Source: Labyrinthula sp. Ha (lineage: Eukaryota; Sar; Bigyra; Labyrinthulida; Labyrinthulaceae). Taken from it: a stretch of DNA of 64,000 nucleotides. The stretch lies in assembly GCA_015227615.1 (NCBI GenBank), contig JAALGZ010000003.1, forward strand, positions 1,240,001-1,304,000, written 5' to 3'. Both the position numbers and the translations under genes were made by a program. The notes under the pieces are model-generated. The model was not told the origin of the DNA and ran no database searches. It saw only the letters and a program-made list of their open reading frames with translations. Of this stretch, positions 54,758 through 64,000 are shown one piece after another (the stretch's first letter is position 1; each line of letters opens with the position of its first letter).

Positions 54758-56700
54758 AAATCCCTCCCAGATTGTTCAGGTATTCAATCCAGTAAAAGGC
54801 TATTTTCTCTAGCAAAAACTTAGTTTGTCCATAAGGTGAGTAGTTATTCAGAAGAAGTAATACATACTGCATTGCAAGAAAATAGCTCTATATAGCAACC
54901 TACAGTAAATATACCTATTGGAATTAAACATCACATATAAAAAACAATCCCACATGAAGAAAAAGTTTCAAATTAAATTAATTCGTATTAGACTTCATTA
55001 TCTCACCGAAATCAAAATAGCTCCAATAATCACGAAGAAGATACGATGGTATAACACGAATGTAGCAGGCTTTTTGTGTTGCTTATTCTTGTCATAAAAT
55101 AATTCGATTTGATTATTAAAGTCTGTGTTTTGAAACAATTCAAAGTGAATGGTGTCAAAGTCAAGATTTCTTACTATATTTAACCCTTATTCCTTAACAT
55201 TGGGTCAATAATTAGGTACTTTAGATCATTCCAATTTCCTCCACATGAGCTCTCTAAATCACCAAGAGAAATGGCTTATAGATTATATTTGGAAAACTAA
55301 GCACCAAGCTGGATTCATGCGCCGGATATAGCAAAATTAGATTATGTGCAACTTCTAGTATAAATAAGTGTTGGTGAGGAACAGATTTCATTCAAAGGGA
55401 AGAACTTAATTTAAAAATCACAGTAACTTTATCGAACTTGGTAAGCACAGTCAAAAGGTATTTATAGTAAACTTGTGTAATTTAAATTGCAGTTACTTGG
55501 ATAGATTCATTTCAGATTTATACAAGTCTTATTACTTTGTAGAATAGATATAGCAATATGGTAAGACAGAACAACTTCAACGTTTAAAATTCTATTTATA
55601 TTTTCCAGTTTTCTTGCTATTATCTGTATAGAATCCCAACTAACTTGACAATGTTTATAGTAAATATGTGATATTTTATTTTGAATAGATATGTATACAC
55701 AACCGACATTAATTCTTGTTGAAGTTTGAACATAGAAAGCATTTTGAGAGGAAACTGATGATAAAAATATTCTATAATTTTCCTTGTCATAAAAGAAGAA
55801 AATGGAAGAAGTAAAGAAATTTAATGCCTCGTAATATTTGTTTCACTATCATTTATCTGGAAATTGGTTCAAAATTCATTCTCCCGATGAATTTCATTTC
55901 AAGATCTCAATCATATTTCTTATTACTAAGGTTTTTGCAAACTCTTTGGAATTTAGTTTCTGCATCATAACGACAATATACAGAATCAGAGGGTCAAGTC
56001 TATAATAAAAAAATACTTGTTGTAAGTGGGTTGAGTTCTGAAGAGTTAATCGAAAAATATATTTATTTCAGAGAAAATGGAAGTATTTATTAAGTAAGAA
56101 ACTCTTGGAACTATAAGTTAACCTTTTTGTCCAATGTATACCTGTACAATTAGATATGCTATTTTCCCCACCAGTGTAATAGCTAGCGGAGAACCTGAAC
56201 ACCAACTAGACCAAGCTTAACTTCAACCCATATTAATACAACAAGGAACTAATAGGCACGTAATATAACATTTCCAAACCAGCTTCTTAGAAACACAAAG
56301 GAATCAAATTTCTGGTAGATACTTTTATAACTTCATCGCTTTCTACATTTTGTACTTCATATGCATCAATTTTAACTACCTTCTTAATTCTCCGAATCGT
56401 CACATCACTCTAAAATTTTCCAAGTACAGGATTCAACCACCCAACCAACGAATTGGTTAACAAAGGTCTATTCTTGTGTCTTTTATACCCATCTCTATTC
56501 ATAGAAACCTTCCTCAATTTCAAACCATTCTCCTTCTACTTCATAAACACTTGTTTTTCCACATTCTACAGAACTGTATTTTATAAACCTGATTTACAGC
56601 TAGCATCAACTCCAAACAACTCATGATATGGAGGATAATTATTTAAGCCTTTCCACACGCTACATTCTTTCTGGCTGACAAGATGCTTAGAGACTTCGGC
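54758..56700. other. Gene-free stretch between transposon remnants
   Basis: A+T-rich DNA with no frames of note. It may include further unrecognisable transposon decay. Nothing is supported. Confidence 0.4.
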
Positions 56701-56704
56701 CAGA

Positions 56705-59000
56705 TTAATTTTTTTCACTCATAATAGAAGCCAGAACTCTTAAATGTCCGTCAAAATACTTCAGAAATCTTTCAACAACATCATTTTCACTCTGATTGTA
56801 TTTTCCAATTACCGAGTGGTAAATTTTATCCATTTCTACAATATCCACAAACTCTTGGCTCATAAAACATTTATCTTGATTACTTCTAATAAATTTCGAG
56901 AATTCGGAACACAAATCCGCTAATCCAATATCGGTTGAGTTAGTTCTTCTGAAGAGCTGCTCTTTAAAAAGAATAAATAGTAAACTTCATCCTGGGAGTG
57001 ACAATTGTCAGGGCACCTTGATATTTGTAGAGTTTAGACAAAGCATTAAACCCGTTCAAGTCCATATGAATATATTGAAAGTGGATTAGGTAATCTTTTT
57101 TAATGCTCGAATCTAAGAGTTCTAGTGTTATTATTTTCACTATTTTACAACCAATGTACCAATTGATAAAGTAAGTAATGAGTTTGCCCACATTGCGCCA
57201 CTAGTAACATTTTCTCAGTATATAAGTAAAATTCACCAACTCCGGTGCATTTTACTCTTGGCTTCATAGTGGAAATATTGAAAATATTATTTGCTGGTGG
57301 TACAAAAGGTCTTCCTTAATTAACATAATTGTCATGCTTAAGTCTAAAATGATTAACCCGAAATTTTTTTGTGGCAACCGAAAGTTTCGATTCTTTCCGT
57401 TGCTGCAGCTAAATACAGATTATACAATTATTTTATCTTTAAAAGGTAGCTTGGTTGAAATTCTTTTTCTGATAAAATTGTCACTCTAGGGCACATTTCT
57501 CTTCCAAAATTTTCTACACTCCAGTTATCTAAAGGTATTTTTATCCACAACTCCACCAAATCCTAATTCCGTTCAAAACCGGATTAAGTAATCAATTATG
57601 TTACAACTATGTTACAAATGCCTTAGGGTTGGTCCAAGACCTCTCGGTATATCTCCGTAGCGAGTATATTTATTCTGAGGATTTTGTAGAGCAAACTAAT
57701 ATGCGCTCGTTGATCTATATATTGTTATATAATTGAAAAATATTTTAGGTCTAAGAAACTCCATCGAGTTGATAATTCCTAACTTTTCTTTTTAGCCATG
57801 GAATATATTATTTTCCTAGGATTTAAGGACCTTTTGTCATATTATAGAACTTTTACTTTGACCTTACAATCCGTTTCTTGCTAAGAAGTCCCGCCTAGAG
57901 AGTTTTCAGAAGCATTAGTCATTAGATCTAAAATACGAGGAAAGTCAGTATAAAATTAATCTGATAGTTCTCTAGGAGGTTATTTTGTTTGCTAAAATAC
58001 TCATGTTGTTGCTGTTTTCATAGCAGTTTAAATGGAGTTATTAAATACCCCTTTCCGATATCCTATGAAGCGGTTCCACCAAATTACTAAAATAAGGGAC
58101 AAATTCCATCTCCGCCCTCGCTAGCCCGAGAAAACTTTTAAAAACCTATCTCTTCACAGATGTTTCTGTTATCAACAGCTTCTGAGGACTTCTTCTCTGT
58201 CACGCAAGCTTTAGCATGCATCCGCACACCAATTAATTTTGCGGGTTTCCTGAATATCCCAACTTTCGTCACTCTTAGCTTTGAATCAATATTTTGATGT
58301 CTTGAGATAATATCATAATTTATATATTCATTTACTCTTCTTTTGTGTATCTGTTTGTGAACATTAAAATATCTTCACAATATATAATACGTGTCACTCT
58401 GTATTGGTCCAGCAGAAACTCTATCAAAGCATGTTGCAACAAAATCCTACTTATGGCGGGTCTTATAGGGAGGATCATGTATTAGAGGAACGGTTTATCA
58501 GGGCTTCCAAAAGCGAGAAGCTGCCTTGAGTTTTTGGTGATTGGAGTTTTAATGAATTCTCTTGTAAATGCTACGTTGACTAGAGTTTTGGCCTCAAAAC
58601 TGCCACTTAAATATCATTTAACATGGGTAATCCTTAACCTAGGATATTTAAATATTTGTTGGTATTGAAAAAAGGGGTAAAATTTTTCCAATCTTTCTTT
58701 TCCGTACCCTCTGTGTTCGTTGAATCCGGAATATAAAATAAGAAAATAGAGTCGTGTAAATGCTTTATAGACAGCTCTAAGTAATCTTCTTGTAGTTCTT
58801 TGCTCATACACTCCATAGTGGTGTATAGTGTGCCTAAAGAGTCATACTTGTTCGGTAATATGAGAAATTTCTGTAACATCAACTGTGTTATTAAAAACCC
58901 GTTTTTAAATTATTCCCAAATGCTTCAATTATATTCTTAATGCTAGCATTTTCCTCCTTCATTCTCTAATAAATTTCATGTATCTAGAATGTTATTTCAA
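56705..59000 (-). mobile_element. LTR retrotransposon debris, mixed families
   Basis: Several minus-strand stretches recall LTR-element proteins: integrase-like HMDLNGF and DVVERFLKYFDGHLR (56.7-57.2 kb), reverse-transcriptase-like sequence with gypsy flavour (about 58.1-58.5 kb), and a copia gag-like LPNKYDSLGTLY (58.6-58.9 kb). No LTR pair was found. These are old, heavily broken pieces, probably of more than one insertion. Confidence 0.5.
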
Positions 59001-61440
59001 TTGTGTTCTTAACTATAAGAAGTATATATGTATATATGTAGTTCTTTCTTGTTGGTCTTTGGCTTCATGTCATAAATTAAAGCTCACATTCATCGCTGTT
59101 AAGTGGTAGTTTTACCATATGATCACCCATTTCAGGGAGTATTTTCCAATTATTGCGTTTCATGTCAATTATATTGTTATTTGCTGTCAACATTCCTAGT
59201 AAAATATCTACTTCAAAGTCTTTTAGAATAACTCCCAATGCCTTAGATAAATCATAAATAATAATCGAGGTATTTATATGGCCACATTTTCAATAGCATA
59301 TCCATTAGAGTTCCGAGAAGGGAGTTTTTCGTGCTTGAAATATTGGTTTTTTAACTATCTGTGCGATATTGTATTCTAGTAAGCCCCAATAATCACTAAA
59401 GCTATTTTCTTATCTCCAGAAATGGATACTAATGGTCCTATCTATAGAGATACTCTTATTTCATACATAATACTGTCATTGCTATTTTTGCATCCCTGTC
59501 TTCCAAATTCTCTGTTTAGGAACCGCTGGGAGTTGAATATAAATTTTCCTTATTTACACCCTGTCCGGTTTTGAAAGAGTAACTATTATTCAAACATAAA
59601 GATGAAGTTGAAGTTGTTTTTACTGTAAATAATTCGTTAATAGGCTTCTCAACTTTCCGTTGATGTTTAGTAAGGTGATTCTGTTCGTAGGTGCCATATG
59701 CCTTCTTTTTGCACTAATTAACATCAGGGCAATGTTATTCTATGAAAAGTAATTTTATCTGATCACAAGTGTAACAAGTTAATTTCATAACATATGGTTA
59801 TCTTATCCTGAAGATTTAATTAGATTTTTTAGATTTTTGCATAACTCTTTCAGAAGCAATTATAACCACCGCACATGTTTTCATTTAATTCGGCTTTCAT
59901 CATTAGGTTGCGCGGAACCAAGAATGAGGAAGGCTAAATCTCCTTAGCTTTCATCTAGTTTTCCTATAATTAATAAAAATTCGAATACTAAGTTCTATTT
60001 TTATAATATTTCCTGTAAAATAACTAATAGATTTAAAGTTATTTCATTTTCTTCATCAGATTCTTACTGATAGGTTAGGTTAGACTTATATGTGTAACTT
60101 TCAACCTCATTGAAAACCTTCTAATTCTTCTAGGACAAGACACATCATGAGTCAGTTTAAGTTTCTTTAATTTAACCTGAGCCAACAATACAAGTAGCTA
60201 GTAATAGTAAGTTTCTCTGGAGCATGTGGTACACTTTGTTAATTATCCTCTATTTTTGATTTCACCTGCATATACACCGAAGTGGGTAATGCTGCGAACA
60301 CCTTGCTCAAAATGTATGTGATATCTAAGATACCCACCAGTTGCTTGTGCCTATTAATAAGATAAAGCATTTTAAACTTTAATGTTCTTAACATCTACTG
60401 CAAGTGTGTACCAAATACTTCCTTGAAAGCTGGGGGTTTCTCTTGATCCATTGGTTCTGGAATAAGGAAAGAAGGCTGCGCCAGGTGCCTGGGTTCTATA
60501 TTCTCCCTTATAAATATGTTTTTGTAACCTCTAGAGTTTTAAGGCTCTCCAAAAAACTCTTTATGCAGTCATCTGTATTGATCTTCTGTACCTTTTTATT
60601 TTATTTCAGAAGTAGCTTGTTAAGAGGGCATTAAGCAGGTAACGTTACTGCAGAGTTGAGTGCAAAATTTGCTATGAAAAGAAGTATGTTTCTCATTCAC
60701 GTCACATCTTCTAAACTCTCACAAAGTGTCTATATTCCTTATCTTTTGCCAATTATGTTGTATGTCTGGTCTTCAAGCTTATAGTACCCTCAACTGTTTT
60801 GTTTGGTAAGTTAAACTAAGTTATTATTTTCTTAATTCTTACAAAGTAGATCTTTACTCAAAACAATTTTTTTGCCATTTCCTCTTGCTTTTTTCTTTTA
60901 TTAGGTTTTTAAATACCTTCCTCAATAAGTGCTTCCTAACTCAGCTAGCTACTCAAGCAATACCCTTAAAGCTACCTTCCCACTTTAAACCAAAAAAAAA
61001 TTCTACATAGCAACAATCCTATTTTGAATACAATCTCTAGCCACTAAATCATAAAACTTGAAACTGGGTGGCATTAACTTATTGTAGCAGGTGATAAAAC
61101 TTAAAAAGAATTATTTATACTCTTCGTTATACTTAGAACTTAGAAATAATCTCTATTATGTCCTAAGACATATGGTACAACGACATAGGCTTACCTATAA
61201 GGGTATCAAAATGCATCCGAATAAATAAATACTTAGTACCAACATATCTCAAAAGTATGTAAGCGTGTAAAGGGGTTTAAAAAGAGAATAATTAAGAGGT
61301 AAACACAGCAGGGAGGTTTCTGTTGAGTGATACTTCGTATTTATATCCCTTTTAATACATAAATTCTGGTTGTTACCAGAATAAGCTAAATACGCAATAC
61401 TACCTTCAACACCTTCCCTTATTCTATGCCCTCTTACTTT
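59001..61440. other. Gene-free stretch, probably old transposon sequence
   Basis: No coding region is supported. The right part (about 61.0-61.4 kb) should contain the 3' LTR of the copia element that follows, but with only one copy in the window its ends cannot be set. Confidence 0.4.
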
Positions 61441-64000
61441 AACACTCCATTTTTTAGTTTCTGAAACTCACCTTTATTTGATGCTCTTGTAAGCATATCA
61501 CTCCAGTTATATTCTCTTCCTACATACTTTAGTTTTACCTTCAAACTGTCGACTATCTTCCAAAGAAACTTATAATAGGTATCTGAATGTTTAGTTCGTC
61601 CATTTACTTCTTTGCTTTTACGATACGAATAGCACTCTGGGAGTTCATGAATACCTCTACTATATATTCCATATTCATTTCTTCTAGGATGATCAGTACA
61701 AACTTCAACTCCATTAAGGCTAATGAAAGTCCAACATATTCCGCTTCAGTTGAGCTTACCGTGATGATAGGTAATTTCTTGCTTTTGTATGGTACTGATG
61801 TGTTATTCACAAATATGAGAAATCCTGTTACACTCTTTCTATCTTCATCTGGAGCATATGATGTGTCCACCAGCATCTTAACATCCTTTACCTCTTTTAT
61901 GGGAAATATTTTCAACTTTATTTTTCTCGTTTTATATAAATAATTGATTACCCTCTTGGCGCGTTTCAGTAATGTTTCTGTTGTTTCAGTTAGGAACCTG
62001 AACAGATAGTGGGAACTGTACGAAACATCTGGGCGGGAGATACCTGCAAAGTAGTTAATACTTCCTACTATTGATTGATACAGTTTTAGATCCGTAAGTT
62101 TTCTTTCACCAATTTGACTTTAGTTCATTAGGAGATAATGGGGTTGATCTTTCTTTCATGTTTTCCAGTTTAAACTTTCTTGTAATCTTGTCAATTCTTT
62201 CTTCTTGATTTATGGTTAACACGTTATCTTGTAACTTCTCAAACTTAAGTTCCACAAATATTTGAAGCTTTTCCATTGTTTTGAGTTTGAAGCTTTTATT
62301 CATTTGTTTCTCAAATTCTTTTATTTCTTCAATTTGTCCTGAGTATAGTAAGTCATCCACATAAAGAAGAACTGACATAACTATTTTCCTTCCCTTCTTC
62401 TTTATAAAAATACAGCTCTCGGTGAGTAATTTTTCAGTCAAAGTTGTTCAAACACTTTGGTAACTGTGTTGTACCATTTTCTGGGGTTTTCTTGAAGTCC
62501 ATCTCTGCTTATGGTTATCATCCAAGCTTTCTTTCTTCCCTGTCTTTCTTTGTGACCCATCGGCAACTACAGAAACCCTCTTCTTGGTAGTTGATCGTAT
62601 AAAAATGCAATAGTAACATCCAGTTGATGGATTCCTACTGGGAATGTTTGAGTGAGCATCGAGAATGTTCGTGTTTTTATTATAGACGTGACTTAGTAGT
62701 GAACCACGGCGCTTCTCGATAAAATTATTTTACTATAATCTCCTCGAGCAACAATTCTGACTTTAGCTATATATATATTCACCTTGCATATTTGATCTCG
62801 CTATGAACAGTTCTCTTATAGGTATAACAACTTCATCAGCTGAGCGCAAGACAACTTCAAAGTTTCCTACAGACTCTAGTACCAAGACTTCCTTATTGTA
62901 TGCGTTTAACTACTGTGCTTTGTCAGACCGGTTTTGTATATGTCCATAGTTCTTCGGGGAAGTTGTTTCTTTGGCCACCGTAACTGAATACAAAACTTGG
63001 TTTCGTGTTCTGGGTTATGTTAAAATATTTCTTTTGCTTATATTATCATATACTACTGGATGGAACAGGGTCTGTTTTCTTCGTTTTCGATTTGAAATTT
63101 GCTTTTTTGTGTCCTGTCCTTCCCTGCTTCTGTATCATCATTCTCTTCTAATTTAACTACCTTTTCTGTTTCTGTATCACTTTCCGAGGACATGATATTT
63201 TCGGTCGATTCATTTCCTACTTTTTCATTTAAACGTTGAAAAACTTTATGAAACGATCGAGAGTTTTGAAGCAAGGTTCTTTCCTCATACAACGCTGTGT
63301 CTCTTATCTTGCTTAATCTTCTGTTGGATATAACATAAGCTAACATTATTTTTGATCTTGTGTCATAACCGAGGAAGATGGCTTTTTCATTTGCTTGGAA
63401 CTTGGATTTTCTAACTGATTTGACAAAACCCCTGGACCCGAATACAACAATCTTCTTCAGTTGTAGCTTGTTTTCAGTTATGAGCTCGTAAGCTGACTTT
63501 AGTTTGAGTCTCATTGTATAGTTTAGGATAAGTGTAGAATATAACGCGGCAAACGTCCAAAACTTCATGTTTAAGTTTGCCTGATGAAGTAACGCTTTTA
63601 GGCTGTGGAACACTGTGCGATTATACCTTTCAATTTTGCCCTTTTCACTTGGCATATAGTTTGAGGACATTTGCAGGTTTATTTCTTTGGAATATGCAAA
63701 CTTCTGCATCTTCATGAACTCACTTCCGTTGTCTGAAAAGAAACACTTAGCGTTTGTATTGTATCTTTTTTTAATTTTTAGGATCACGTTCTCAAGTTGT
63801 TTTGATATATTTTCTTTGGTTCTCGTATTTATCAGTATAATATAGTTTGTGAGCGAGTCTACTACTGTAACATTGTATTTGAAGCCACGTAAACTTGCTG
63901 GAAATGGACTCATGGTATCATAGTGTAACTTTTCAAACTTTTTTGGGAGGCAAAGAGGGTTGTGTTTTCAGTTGAAATACATGATCCTTTCTTTTTCTTC
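61440..64000 (-). mobile_element. Ty1/copia element, cut by the right window edge
   Basis: Minus-strand coding stretches occur in copia order: integrase (about 63.1-63.9 kb; FSDNGSEFM, KGKIERYNRTVF), reverse transcriptase (about 62.1-62.4 kb; YVDDLLYSG) and RNase H (about 61.6-61.9 kb; SSTEAEYVGLS). Integrase before reverse transcriptase marks Ty1/copia. Gag and the 5' LTR lie beyond the window. The element is broken at several points but better preserved than the copia element at 44.6-54.8 kb. Confidence 0.85.

Overview
The window is nuclear DNA of a microbial eukaryote. The evidence is alpha-tubulin, Vps4, DENR, cyclophilin, mitochondrial ATP synthase subunit d with its assembly factor ATP11, a Golgi-type sulfotransferase, spliceosomal introns and LTR retrotransposons. 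All three stop codons are used normally, so the code is standard. The DNA is strongly AT-rich. Most genes have no intron, but where introns occur they are mostly 28-30 nt long. I cannot name the species. The features suggest a protist or alga, and I see no decisive lineage marker.

Layout. 1.9-3.4 kb: a small basic protein of unknown function (one 30-nt intron) converges on a type II membrane sulfotransferase. 7.4-8.8 kb: alpha-tubulin (-), with a palindromic motif cluster upstream. 11.9-13.5 kb: MFS transporter (-). 18.7-20.9 kb: VPS4 (-) and ATP11 (+), diverging from a 97-bp promoter. 25.8-32.7 kb: a Cys-rich unknown (+) converges on a 2036-residue single-exon megaprotein (-) made of an alpha/beta hydrolase, an AMP-forming adenylation domain, a carrier domain and a Pls-type membrane/hexapeptide terminal region. 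33.1-33.4 kb: two nested hAT-type MITEs. About 34.3-35.5 kb: a decayed transposase. 36.6-38.1 kb: a DENR-type protein (+) converges on a PPIL3-like cyclophilin (-). 39.1-41.4 kb: a C2H2 zinc-finger pseudogene and Ty1/copia debris. 42.1-43.9 kb: an RPA-interacting-protein-like gene (+), an EDR2 C-terminal-domain protein (-) and ATP synthase subunit d (+).

From about 44.6 kb to the right edge I find no host genes. A decayed Ty1/copia element (about 44.6-54.8 kb) contains a younger Ty3/gypsy element with both LTRs and a target-site duplication, plus a solo LTR of the same family in the opposite orientation. More LTR-element debris lies at 56.7-59 kb, and a further copia element runs off the right edge.

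How the genes work together. There is no operon. Genes are packed as convergent or divergent pairs separated by long gene-free DNA. Two convergent pairs share a CTAA tetranucleotide as both stop codons. Two divergent pairs each couple an F-type ATP synthase gene (ATP11, subunit d) to an endomembrane or lipid-related gene (VPS4, EDR2-C). The best candidate for undescribed biology is the megaprotein, which looks like a eukaryotic, membrane-anchored relative of poly-amino-acid (Pls-type) synthetases with a built-in esterase.
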